Assembly: GCF_026210795.1 (NCBI RefSeq) | Contig: NC_089433.1 | Span: 1,178,001-1,242,000, forward strand | From: Rhizophagus irregularis | Lineage: Eukaryota > Glomeromycota > Glomeromycetes > Glomerales > Glomeraceae | Direction of reading: 5' to 3' | Length of the DNA: 64,000 bases | Position numbers and translations under genes: made by a program | In this document: positions 13,951 to 25,016 of the stretch, piece after piece | How positions within the stretch are numbered: the stretch's first letter is position 1 | Layout: each line of letters opens with the position of its first letter | The notes under the pieces: generated by a model | What the model saw: only the letters and a program-made list of their open reading frames with translations | Told to the model about the DNA's origin: nothing | Databases searched by the model: none

Positions 13951-13989
13951 ATTTAAAACAGCAGATTTAATTTTCCAGAAAAGAAAAAT

Positions 13990-14690
13990 TTTAATTTCAG
14001 AATAATTTAAAGGGAAATTTTTATTTAGTTTATTTTACAGATAAAAGGAGCTCAATAATGTTAATAAAAAAGGTAGATAAATAAGTCAAAAATACATGTT
14101 TAAAACAAGATAAAATATCAGCATACTTGATAGATATAAGTTATATTGACATATTATGTCATACTGTATGATGCAACATTACTTTAATATAGAAAAAATT
14201 AATGGACGTATATTAATAGTTGATTTTTCTTTTAGAAATAACAAAAAATTACGTTTAATATTATTTTATAATTTAGCTAATCATAGGACTGGTGAAGAGA
14301 TTAACAACAAGATTGATATGAATACACATGTGATTAAGCAGATTAAGAAAGCTAAATCTCAAAAAATGGAAATTATTTGTTGTGGTGATTTTAATTTACA
14401 ATATCGAAGGTTTAAAAAACGACAAGATAATAAACAGTCTATACCAAAAATGTTAAAAATTTTTCAAAAACTTGAGGATCTTAATTTATGGGATGTTCAT
14501 AAAGAAACTTATGATATGGATAATACAAAAGAAATAATGACTTATTGGTGCTTTATTTGATTATTGGAATGATCCTCCTACAGCACATCAAATTTTATTC
14601 AATTTCAGCCATATTTAAATAAGATTATAAAGAATTTTGTTGATGATATATATGAAATATTTACACAGTATTTTGGTATAATTTAATATT
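13990..14690 (+). pseudogene. LINE endonuclease-domain fragment
   Basis: The open frame 14156-14560 (134 codons) resembles an exonuclease-endonuclease-phosphatase domain of a non-LTR retrotransposon. A hydrophobic strand leads into IICCGDFNLQY (residues about 78-88); the GDFN motif holds the Asp/Asn pair of the active site. It is followed by a helix with a LEDLNLWDVHKE pattern as in LINE endonucleases of this lineage. The N-terminal part of the domain, the terminal SDH motif and the whole reverse transcriptase are absent. After the stop, coding-like sequence continues briefly (14560-14690) in another frame. It is a dead fragment. Confidence 0.6.
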
Positions 14691-15151
14691 TCAATTGCAA
14701 ATTATTTGGTAAGATAAATTTCTTTTGAAATATAATTTACTTTAGCATTTGGGTTTGCCTATTAATTATTTATTATATTAAACAAAAAATTCATTCATGT
14801 AATATTTTATCTATCTTGAAAGTAATTTTATTGGGCATCCCTATAGGATCATGTTATTTAATTTCCGCTTAATATTGTTAATGCATTACTCATTTACCAA
14901 ATATCATTTACATAAGTTTAGCTTAATACTGTACAACAATTCAATTTGAAATGAAATATAAATGTACAATTATTAAAAATTGATCCGTTTCCTTTAAAAA
15001 TATCCTGTAAAGTTTCAGTTTCATTTATTGTTAATTTGTTGGATTTGTTAGAAAATGGAATTTGGCTTTTCTTGATTGATTTTAGCTAATTAAATTAAGT
15101 TTAGTAAATAGAAATCAATAAAATAAATAAAATAAAATATTAATAAATTAC

Positions 15152-16470
15152 CTTTAAAAACTTCGCGTGCATTGGTAAAAGTTGATTGAAGTTCAATCGG
15201 TGTTAGTGCTTGCTTATCTGGTGTTGAAAAATGTAAAAAGGGTTCTAGAACTTCTAAAATTCATATTGTATATTTAGTATATTTAGTAAGGATGAAAATC
15301 AATTTAAAAATTAAAAATAAAACTCACCCGAGCCTTCCATTTAATCATTATCTATAAGAATGTTTATTAAGTTGTTTAACTTCACATTCTGCATTTTCTC
15401 TTTAGTTCTTTCATAGCTAGTAAATCCTGAATTTGATTTATGCTAGGCGGGTAATTGCCATAACTTCATTGTCACTAGTATCAAGTTCTTTCAATATTTC
15501 TACTAAACTTTTTCAGGCGCCGTGATTGCTGATATTTCGATTGCCAATATCAATACCACATTCTATTACAATTTCATGTAAAAAATTTTTTAATCACTTT
15601 TTACCAACATGAAACTTTTGAAACCAATGATTATAAATAATATAATCTATAAATAAATTAATTAATTAACTAATAAATGCCATATTACTGAAAAAATAGC
15701 ATAAAATGATAAAGTACATTGAACTCACCATCTTCAGCCACATATTCTCTTAAATAGAATTCTTTATCAGCATTACCTGGTCTTTTAGAAAAATATTTGT
15801 TATAAGTTTCCATTATCATTGGATGATATGGAATTCTTAATTTTTCATCATTAATGAGCCATTAATACCCCTTTGATTTGTTTTACTTTGAGGAATATTT
15901 ACATCAAAACCCTGACCATTAGCTCTAAACTTGAAATGAGAATATTGTAACGAATAGTGCTCACCACCTCTAAGAGCTAAGAATAATGCATTTAAAAAAG
16001 ACTTTTTTAACAATCCAGTGGGTATGTCAATGTTTAATGCTGGTGAATACAGTATTTTTTTACATTCTTCAACCACTCCTTGAACATTGGCCTTTCCTTG
16101 TTCTGCTACATGTTACATTTTACCATCTAATACATCATATAATATTGGAAATTAATTTTCTTGAAGTAAAATCCATTGATACTGTAATAGTAATGATAAA
16201 TCATTTAAATGTCAGTTCAATGCATGTATAGCATTAAGTATAGATCTAGCCTTGTATTCTTCACCAGAATTAGTCTTCATAACTGTTATGAAACTACAGG
16301 TTTGACTTTCTAACTCCTTTCTATAAGTAATATCTATGCTTTTACCAGTAAATCCAGCTTTTTCACAAAAGTTTTCAAATTGGTGAACCCAATTTTCTGT
16401 GGGTTTATCTATATTTACTACTCTTGGCTTATTTTTGAAATAATTTATTTCATCTTCTGTAGGTAAATAA
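15152..16470 (-). pseudogene. Decayed DUF3504 (Crypton-type tyrosine recombinase) gene
   Basis: Pieces in order on the minus strand: LPTEDEINYFKNKPRVVN and a SAM-like core-binding part (about 16464-16212); YDVLDGKM and EECKKILYSPALN (about 16150-16020); ALRGGEHYSLQYSHF (about 15980-15930), whose Arg matches the first catalytic Arg of tyrosine recombinases; a segment with IPYHPMIMETY (about 15835-15730) ending at a GTGAGT donor; NRNISNHGA then a stop where the family has NHSGRK (about 15540-15520), followed by EVMAITR; and a last exon with STPDKQALTPIELQS (about 15270-15152). The exon ending near 15325 is followed by a well-formed intron: GTGAGT donor, TACTAAA branch site, TTTTAG acceptor. At least two stops and one frameshift break the gene, one at the HxxR motif. 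DUF3504 proteins are related to the C-termini of ZMYM2/QRICH1 and to Crypton recombinases; this family is large in Rhizophagus (established knowledge, recalled). Confidence 0.8.
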
Positions 16471-16539
16471 AACTTGAATAGAAAATACTGTATTAGCAAA
16501 TTAATATAACAATATTTTGGTAGTAATAATAACATACTT

Positions 16540-17165
16540 TATCATTATTTATTTTATGTTGAAAGAAGAAAAATGGGTATATAAAAAATGTATATAAAAA
16601 AGAACGTGTAAAAGAAAAACGCGGAAAGAAAAAAGATGAGTGGATTTAAAAGAAAGCTTAAATAAACTTTCAAAACATGATCTGCTAAAAGTTGATTTGA
16701 CCATCAACATTATTTGTGACACGTAGTGGTACAATAACGGCCAATCATTTGACGTCGATGGTCATATTGAATACTTCTTAGTTCTTACCCAATAACTATA
16801 TAATATAATATAGTGTATATTTTCGTATATTTTATAAAAGTACAATAATAAAGCAAAATTCTTTAGAACTTGACAAATTAAAAATTATATGAAACTTTTC
16901 TATAAGTTAAAAAACTCTATAAGTAAATATAGAAAATACATTTCGGCCAATTTGTTCGTCATTTATTTAGTTAGTGATCTGCATTTATAATAAAAATCAA
17001 CTATTATAGATTAAATATCAGTTTCCTATAATATCATTATTTATGAATTTAAGAGAATATTTTTTAATTGATTTAGAAATTTTTGAGCTTAATAAAATTC
17101 TAATTATTTTAATGTCATCTGCATATAAAATGTATTAAAATATTTTAATTTCATTTATATTGTTT
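16540..17165. other. No gene recognised
   Basis: AT-rich spacer between the 5' side of the recombinase relic and the 3' flank of the kinase gene. No convincing frame or repeat. Confidence 0.5.
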
Positions 17166-17169
17166 GTAT

Positions 17170-17390
17170 GATAATTTATATTTATTTAAATTACAAACTA
17201 AGAAACGTGTAAATATTTACTACTCTAGACTTAATGTTTAAATAATTTTAAATATAAATATAAGAATAAAGAAAGAAAAAATACATATTTGATAATTGGA
17301 TAAGCTATAAAAGAAAGAATTTATTTAAATTACAAACTAAGAAATTTGTAAATATTTTACTACTCTAGACTTAGTGTCTAAAAAGAATGA
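17170..17390. repeat. Direct duplication in the 3' flank of the kinase gene
   Basis: TTTAAATTACAAACTAAGAA followed by GTAAATATT and ACTACTCTAGACTTA occurs at about 17180-17235 and again at about 17325-17380, about 145 bp apart. The same block also appears at about 1985-2040 beside another kinase remnant, so it marks the 3' flank of this kinase family. Confidence 0.75.
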
Positions 17391-18836
17391 AACAAAAAAC
17401 AATTTTTATTGAATGCATAATATCAAATTTCACTTAAAAGAATATAGATTTTTTAAAACACACAAATAATCAGTTAATTTTTATCTGTTTTAATATCTAA
17501 AAAATTAAATAAAAAAAATTAATTACACGTAAATAATTTGCAAATTACCTTTTTTGTATATATTACATTCCCAATGACCTCATATATTTATCATTCAAAT
17601 CTTCACTTATTAACATTTACTGTGAATCTTCACTTTCAAGAATTTTATTCAATTCTTTACTAGTAAAATTATGAAAACGACTTTTATAATATGCTTGTGG
17701 ATGAGATTTAGTAGTAAGATTATTATGCCCAATTGGTGCACTTATAAATTCCATAACATTGCATTTTAATTCAGCATCAATATCTTCAGCTTTCTTTCTA
17801 TAAGGAAGAAAAATCCACTTGATAATAATATTTAAAACTTCTTTAGAAGATGGCCTTTTTAATGGATCTTCATTCCAACACTTATTCATCAAATCTACAT
17901 AACATTGGGGAGTATTTTCAATAATTTCAGGACGTTTCCCTTTACAAATACTTAAACTAATTTGAAGATCATGTGCTCTATTATTAAATGGTGGTACTCC
18001 GGATGTAAATTCCTACATAATCATAGAAAAACTATATATATCACTAGCTGGAGTATAAGAATTGCCTTTTAAAACTTCAGGTGCCATAAATGGTATAACA
18101 CCATAAATATCATTTTTTTTCAAAGATGATTTTACAGGTTGACATAGTCTAAAATCACAAATATAAATTTTCTCCTTATTATCATCATTATGATTTAAAA
18201 TATTGCCATCATGAAAATCACAATGAATAAGATTTTGATTATGTATTGTATTAAGCCCAGAAATAATTTCATGCAACATATATAATTTTTGTTTCCAATC
18301 ATTTTTGATTATTTTTGGTAAATTTTCTCTCAAATTACCTTTGTTTGCATAATCCATTACAGCCATATAATTATCTGGACTTTTTGTAAATCCATAAAAA
18401 GAAATAATATCATATGAATCTAAACAACTTTCATGATATTTCCACTACAAAATAATAATAATATGTTGGTATAAATAAATCAATAAATTATAATTTAAAT
18501 TAAAAAATAAGTGTTATACTATCATACTTCATTTAAAAATTCATTTAAATTTTCATTAAAATTATTGCGACATTTAAGAATTACTTCTCTGTCTCCATCA
18601 TTATTTAACCAAATAGCTTTGTATATAGTACTATATTCTCCCTCATTAAGATATTCAACATTTCTAAAGTTATTATAGGAAATCCACTTTAATTTTTTTT
18701 CAATAATAAATTCATCTATAATTTTATTTCCACTTCTTCCAAATCTATAAATTTAAATAATTAAAATTAAAGTTTATTTATATTTAAATTTTATATAGAA
18801 TTTAAAATTAAAAAAATAACTAATATTAATACTTAC

Positions 18837-20867
18837 TCTAAATTTAAGTAGGATTTAATAAATATTACCTTTTAGTTTTTGTATAATATATATATACACA
18901 AAATAACCTATAATTAATAACTTACCAACTAAAATAACAGATGTTTTTTAAATAAAGAATTCAGGTAACTATAGCTGAAATGAATATTATATAAATATAC
19001 AACAATAAAAATAATTAATAACTTACATGCTGTAATATTAAATTTATATTCTATAATAAATTACCAAATTAATTTTTTAAATAAAAAAAAATTCAATTAG
19101 TTTGAATTATGTAAATATTATGTAAATAATTAACATATATAACTTACGTTCTAAATAAATTACCAAATTAATTTTTTAAATAAAAAATTTAATTAGTTTG
19201 AATTATATGTAATTATGTAAATATGTGTAATAATAGAATTAAAGAAATAACTTATAACTTACGTTCTAAAATACACCGAATAATTTTTGAAATGAAGAAT
19301 TTAGTTAGTTTAAATTATATAATATTAGAATTAAATAAATAACTTATAACTCACGGCGGTCTAAAGTAAATTACCAAATAATTTTTTAAATAAAAAATTT
19401 AATTAGTTTAAATTATATGCAAATATTATATAAATATGTAATAATAAAATTAAATAACTTATAACTTACGTTCTAAAATAAATTACCAAATATTTTTTAA
19501 ATAAAGAATTTAGTTAGTCAATTATATGTAAATGTTATAACAGAATTAAATAAATAGCTTATAATTTACCAGCTAAAATAAATTACCAAACGGGAAGAAT
19601 TAATTTTTTTTAAAATAAAGAGTTTGGTTAGTTTAAATTATACGTGAATAGTTTATATAAGTATGTAATGAGTAAATTTATCATCTCCCATAGCGATCTC
19701 GTCTGGGCAAATTACGTAATACAAGCCAAATTAATAATGCAAGTGATATTTCGGGACGCAAATAGATATTTACAATGTTCCAGAATAGAGGGGTGTGACG
19801 CAGGTAACAAAAAGGTAGCACGTGCGACGAATAAATTATTTTACATGTAATAATAGATTAAATAAATAACTTTTAACTTAGTTGTATCATGATGATCGTG
19901 GGATATATAAAGTTTGCTTAGTAATCAAAATGAAACACGGATCCGGTTTTCCTCAGCTTTATATGGCAACAAAAAGTAGGCTTATAATAAATTACATCCT
20001 AAAATAAATCATCAAATAGTTAGTTATATGTGGCTAAATATGTAATAGTAAAATCAAATAAATAACTTATAACTTACCAGCTAAAATAAATTACCAAATA
20101 ATTTTTTAAACAAAAAGTTTTGTCATATTATATAAATATTTTTTTAAATAAAGAATTTAGTTACATGTAACACATAAATATATACTAATAATAGAATTAA
20201 ATAAATAAGAATATAGTTAGTTTAAATTATTAAATTATATAAATATATAATAATAAAAATAAATGACTTACAATCTATATTATTAAATAATTTTTTGAAT
20301 AAAGAATTTATTTAGTTTAAATTATACGTAAATATTATATAAATATGTAATAATAGAATCAATTATATAACTTATAGCTTACCAACTAAAAGGAATCACC
20401 AAATAATTTTTATTTAAAGAATATAGTTAGTTTCAATTATACAAATAATAGGAATATAGATGACATATAACTTACACCCTGTAGTATTATTAATTTTAAT
20501 TAGTTAGATGTAAAGTATATAATGTAAATTAAATATAATATATCACTTACAATCTAATCATTTAAATAAAGAGTATAATTAGTAAAATTATATAAAATAT
20601 TAAACGAGTATATATTATTATTTTTAAATATTGTAACTTACCATCTGTAATATAATTTATTATTGAATAGTTATTTAAGTAAAGAATTTAGTTATTAAAT
20701 ATTATGTAAAATAAAGTAAAGGATAATGATTTAAATAACTGATAACTTACTAACTATAGTATTATTAATTATTAAATGAATTATTTAGTTATAGGAATAT
20801 AACAAAAATGAGATACTTTTATTATTCAATTATAAGATAACGGACTGATAACCTATTAACTTACGAG
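18837..20867 (-). repeat. Tandem array of short introns separated by 3-nt exons
   Basis: On the minus strand the core AG|NNN|GTAAGT recurs 16 times. Micro-exons in transcript order are CTC 20867, TTA 20753, ATG 20644, ATT 20553, GGT 20478, TTG 20385, ATT 20274, CTG 20080, GAT 19998, CTG 19572, AAC 19472, ACCGCC 19360 (6 nt), AAC 19265, AAC 19150, CAT 19029 and TTG 18928, then a 1-nt exon A at 18837. Intervening introns are 72-118 nt except 191 nt and 423 nt. Most start GTAAGTTATAAG, carry an ACTAA(C/A/T) branch-like site and end TTTATTTTAG or TACAG. Intron bodies are related but diverged, while the splice core is kept. Joined in order from the ATG at 21113, the frame is open and enters the kinase N-lobe in phase. 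Confidence 0.75.
19640..19990. other. GC-richer insertion inside the intron array
   Basis: The 423-nt intron (19995-19573) contains sequence unlike the other units: a GC-richer block at about 19676-19840 and another at about 19875-19980. At about 19860-19885 the usual unit context (AATAAATAACTT..AACTTA) survives, but the donor GTAAGT is changed to CTAAGT, as if one micro-exon unit had decayed. No terminal repeats were found. Confidence 0.5.
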
Positions 20868-21113
20868 CTAAATTATTTAAATCAATGTTAATATTACATT
20901 ATTATATAAATTATAATAATATTTAAATTATTTGCAAATAATTCTTATTTTAGTTAAATAAATATTTATATATTATATTTACCTTCAGATTCCTTGGTGC
21001 CACTTGAAACTTATTGCAATTTGATTGATTTGATTAAAAAATTTTAGAATAATTCAAATTTATATTAAATATTCATGTTATATGCTTTTACCTCTGTCGT
21101 TATTATGAGTCAT

Positions 21114-22400
21114 TGCTATATAATTATACCAAAACTCTTTTTTAACTGAAAAAGATAATGTAAATATTTGTTCTTCAATTCTTCAATTAAACGCCTTGGG
21201 TATATATTGTTGATCATGTATGACAAATGCGTGCCAAGCCTCATTGTAGCGCAGCAAAACTAAGACTCAGCCACAAATCATACTACACTTCTGATTGGTT
21301 GACCATTTGCACCTGATTTAATCACAAAAATTTAAACGCGGTTTATAATTCTCCCATTTTTACGCAGTAAATTTTAAGTCTTTCGCCCAAGGATTCTTTG
21401 ATCCGCCTTAGGTTGAATAGATTAAAGGACTTGGGACTTGGGATTAGAGTGTGTCAAAATACCAACCTATATTAGTTAATTTTGAGTTTCCTTTGTCACA
21501 TGTAATGAAAAAAGTTTTTTTACTTAATTTTTTGAACTTTAATGGTGTAAAAAAAAAATATTGAGATATTATTAATATTGCTAACAAAGTTGATTTACCA
21601 AAAAGAAAGAAGCTGAAAATTTTTTTATCTATGATAGATAGTTAATATGTTAGGAGTGACAGACAAAACTTTAACTGTTAAGTCAAGTCAACGTCTGCGT
21701 CACATTGCCACGTGACTGTTGTAGACTTTTTTAAAAAAAAAATTTAAATTTTTTTTTTTATGATACTAAACTCTTGATGTGAAATGCCTTGGATTTAAAC
21801 TTTTGACATGATTTACTTTTATATTATTGGACTTGATATACATATACTTGTGTGTTTCAACTTTCAAGTTTTAATTTTTTTTATGTACTATCATAACGAG
21901 AAAATAGAAATATCAGTTAACTTAGCCACTAATCTTCCTCTTACTTCATTATAAACAAATATAAATGCTAATAGAGAAAATGGTGATAATAATGTGGATT
22001 TAATTTAGTTAATAATGGTTTGAATAGATTAGAAGAATAGATAAGTAAAAATGTTAAGTTAAAGAGTAGGAAATGAAATTTATTTTTTTTTAATACATAA
22101 AATTAAATAACAATTTTTGAACTTGTTAAATATAATATTTATATTTTGATACATCAAGCCGTATGAATTTACGTCAACAACATAGCACAACAAGGCGCAA
22201 CCAACACCTCTACTGTAGTTATTTTGCATTCTAATCCAGTATAAATCCGCAAAATTCACATTGCTTATATATATCGAATTTATTATCTGGATTTGAATCC
22301 GAACACTTTTTTTTCACTTGAATGCAAAATGAACCAAAGTATATTTATAGTTAAAAAATAATGTTCGCCCAAATTCAAATCATTGGAAAAAATGAATAAA
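21114..22400. other. Upstream region of the kinase gene; no other gene recognised
   Basis: In the minus-strand direction a pyrimidine-rich CTTTTTCAG lies just upstream of the candidate start exon (about 21147). The frame is open from there through the ATG, so a further 5' exon is possible. The remainder shows no convincing frame. TATA-like runs occur at about 22265. Confidence 0.4.
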
Positions 22401-22417
22401 TTGACATTATAACACTA

Positions 22418-23035
22418 GAAAAAAATAGAACGAAGGATGAGAGAGAAGGGAAAAGAGGAAATGGAAAGGACGAGAGAGGGAAAATGAAGGGGAATAAAGC
22501 GAGTGGAAAGGATAAGGGGATGAGAAAAAGGGAAAGGAATGAAGAGAGGGGGAAAGTGCGAGGGAAAGGGAAAAAGGAAAGGAAAGAACGAAAGAGAAGA
22601 AAAGAGAAGGGAATAGAGTACTAATGGAGCGAGGGGATGAGATGACGAGAGAGAGGGAAAGAAAGAGAGGAGGAAAAGTGGAATAGAACGAGGGAAAAGG
22701 ATGAGGAGACGAGAGAGAGGGAAAAGTGCGAGGGAAGGGAGGATGAATAAGAAGGAAAGGGAAGCGAGGGAAAAGAATGGGGGAAAAAGAATGGGAAAAG
22801 GGAAAGGAAAGGACGAGAGTGGGAAAGGGAAAGGGAAAAGAATGAGGGAAAGGAAGAGAGGGAGAAATGGAAGAGGAAAGAGCGAGGGAAAATAAACATA
22901 TACCACACATACCCACACCACCCACATACATACCTAAAATAAGATGTAAATAAATGTAAAGAAAAGAAACCCTAATAAAGAAAACCTAAAGAAAAAAGAG
23001 GACAGGAGAAGAGTCCTAATAAAGAGAAACCTAAT
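22418..23035 (+). repeat. Polypurine tract plus CA-rich tail (repeat family B, copy 1)
   Basis: About 480 bases (22418-22891) are almost only G and A, built from GGGAAA/GAGAGG words. A CA-rich segment with ACCCACACCACCCACATAC (22895-22935) follows, then AAGATGTAAATAAATG, AAAGAAAAG and CCTAATAAAGA blocks up to 23035. Long frames on both strands here are artefacts of the low complexity. The tail blocks recur at 37.4 kb, 39.2 kb (opposite strand) and 61.6 kb, so this is an interspersed repeat, not a unique satellite. Confidence 0.75.
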
Positions 23036-23097
23036 CGGTATTACCGGGATTAATGTCTAGTTGATAAAGTTTACGTATTTTTCGTAATACTTGAAGG

Positions 23098-23677
23098 TTT
23101 TTTTTTTAAAATTTAATAGTAACGCATTTATTAATTATGATTAATCAAAAATAATACACAATTATACAAACACCTAGAAATAATATAAATAAATTATATT
23201 ACCCTCTATTGTGTAAAAGCATTACTAATCTAAAAATATTTTATAAATTTTTTTCTAATTTTTTTTTATATTTTCCTATGTTTTCTAAATTTTCGAATTT
23301 TCTAAAATCATAAACTAAAAACAACATTGGCAGAAAAATAAATCAAATGTAAAAATTCCTATTATAATCTAAAAAAAAAAACAAATTGAGATAAAAAAAA
23401 ACAATAAAACAAAAACAATATAAATATAAATTATTAAGAAATAAAAAATCTTAAATCTACGCCCTTGACGGAAATGAATCCAAAAATCGGTCGAAATTCC
23501 TTATCGTCCGCGTGTTATCTTCAACCAAATCCCAGCGCAAATCCAAAAACCTTAATCTTAACTTTGTTTCATTAATAAGGACAAATTTGTTTATTCGCTA
23601 TCGGAATCTTCTCTTCGTCCTTGCGTTGCCACAACACGTTTTTTGTTTTCGTTAAATTTGTCTTTCTCTGTACTCGA
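23098..23677 (-). mobile_element. 5'-truncated LINE insertion with target duplication
   Basis: A direct repeat TAATACTTGAAGGTTTTTTT lies at 23085-23104 and 23678-23697. Between them, on the minus strand, is the 3' end of a non-LTR element: a short open end with VVATQGRREDSDSE then TAA (about 23610), a 3' UTR finishing with AATGCGTTACTATTAAATTTT, and a poly(A) run next to the left duplication. This is the layout of target-primed reverse transcription with 5' truncation. The GCGTTACTA end also terminates the LINE copy at 25865. Confidence 0.75.
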
Positions 23678-23862
23678 TAATACTTGAAGGTTTTTTTACC
23701 AGTACCAGCTATAACGAAGTACATATAGCTAAGACATTCAAACAAGTTTTAATCACAAACTTCGTGATGTTTTTATCGAATGTTGATAAAATTTAAAAAA
23801 ATATCAAGTAATATCATAAATACCTCTTGAAACACCCAGATTTATAAAAAAAATAATATATA

Positions 23863-23958
23863 TTATTGCCTGAGATCAACATCATCGTTTTGATGACCAA
23901 AATTTCTTTGCTCCAATTTTCTCTTCATATATTCAGGTATATGAATTTCGACCCAAAC
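23863..23958 (-). pseudogene. Short C-terminal coding relic
   Basis: Minus strand reads VWVEIHIPEYMKRKLEQ and then about 15 hydrophilic residues before TAA at 23865-23863. The composition is coding-like and ends naturally, but a stop precedes it after about 31 codons. I do not recognise the family. It may be a last exon or a relic. Confidence 0.3.
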
Positions 23959-23959
23959 T

Positions 23960-25016
23960 TAGTTCTATCACAATCATTTACATTGAGAAAAGGTGACGAG
24001 TATGGTTTCGAAGCTTTCCTTTAGGGTTTTTTGTAGTAGAATATGCATAAGTTTATACAAATGGATATTATATAGTTCTCATTAAGATAACAACGTATAG
24101 TCCGAACCCGAAATATCAATTACCATTATTGCTGAATGTTCTAATTTTGCATCCTCATTCCTAGTTGGCCTTTTGCAAGGGGTTTTTGTTAATAGAAATA
24201 ACGTATCTCATATAACTAATAATTTAAACCCAGAATTTGCTCATTTTCAAGGCGGTAATCTTGCGGTTAACATAAGTAATGTAATCAGTAACAATGATAA
24301 ATTGAAACTTGAGTATAAAAGTTATAATTTACTATACTAGTAAACGCGAATTTGCCGCTGTAACTTTTGTACATTCGATACAATAGCGGTAGAAGGGAAG
24401 CAATAAAGATTATAATATACAACAGGGGACATCCTTATATTATCACGCTATTGCCGATCATTTCAATTATTTATTCGATATTATCTCATGAAGAAAATAC
24501 GATTATTGGGCTATTTTTATTGCAAATTGTATAAAACCAAAATAATTTTTATTTAACTTTGTTCATGTAAAATTGATTGAGAAATGATGTTTTGAAAATT
24601 TATATTTATTACATAAATTATAACAATACAATTGCAAGTATTTATTTAATGATAACTTCTCGGTTATTAAAAATTATTCATGGTTATTTTAGTCATTAAT
24701 TCTTGAATACCTAATTAACTGTTAATATATTGTAAAAGTTTCAAATTTCGCCCGAAGCTTTAAAGTATTAGAAAATGGTCGACATACAATCATACATATT
24801 AATTATTGAAAATTTTCGCCTAAAGCTAACTTTGGAACTACATTTTATTTTGCCACAAAATTTTTATACCAAAATATTAATATATGAAACTACTAAATAA
24901 AATAATTTAAAATTATTTTTTAGAATATTTATGGCCTGAAATAAAGTTTCAAAATTAGTGTGATATCACATATGATCGGTAAATGATCGACATGTGATAT
25001 AAGGTACTGTATGTCT
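23960..25016. other. No gene recognised
   Basis: AT-rich; scattered slightly GC-richer patches at 24.1-24.3 kb have no supported frame. Confidence 0.45.

Larger units (their letters stand above)
17617..21113 (-). pseudogene. Tyrosine-kinase-like protein kinase with micro-exon array; in-frame TAG
   Basis: The catalytic region is in two exons. Exon 18744-18528 holds the N-lobe: SGNKIID, glycine-loop variant LNEGEYSTIYKA and the ATP lysine in EVILKC. An 83-nt intron (GTATGA...TTTTGTAG) follows. Exon 18444-17617 holds HCDFHDGN (catalytic loop, HRD changed to HCD), CDFRLC (DFG changed to DFR), MAPE, the C-lobe CWNEDPLKRPSS and a C-terminal tail ending ILESEDSQ. A TAG at 18015-18013 interrupts the frame where the family has Trp (MIM-W-EF); otherwise the whole exon is open. 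Upstream, a candidate start exon (21113-21092, MTHNNDR) and an exon at 21009-20983 are linked to the N-lobe by an array of introns with 3-nt exons (separate entry). Typical kinases of this type act in cytoplasmic signalling; no transmembrane segment is seen. With the stop and altered DFG, the copy is probably inactive or makes a truncated pseudokinase, unless TAG is a recent allele. Confidence 0.8.

Noticed and set aside
15986-16231. Plus-strand 81-codon frame
   Set aside because: Antisense to the DUF3504 coding sequence, which has recognisable motifs on the minus strand.
18926-20867. Treating the repeat array as an ordinary AT-rich satellite
   Set aside because: The most conserved part of each unit is exactly the splice core AG|NNN|GTAAGT with a branch-like site in between, and spacing equals intron length; a neutral satellite would not keep these preferentially.
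22255-22310. GGATTTGAATCC, resembling a tRNA T-loop
   Set aside because: No acceptor, D or anticodon stem can be folded around it on either strand.
22407-22931. Long open frames on both strands (up to 174 codons) of Ser/Phe/Pro or Arg/Lys/Gly
   Set aside because: They lie in a polypurine tract where stop codons cannot easily occur; composition is entirely repeat-driven.
23085-23697. Reading the 20-bp direct repeat as short LTRs
   Set aside because: The repeat ends in a T-run, one side adjoins poly(A), and the interior is a LINE 3' end; a target duplication explains it better.
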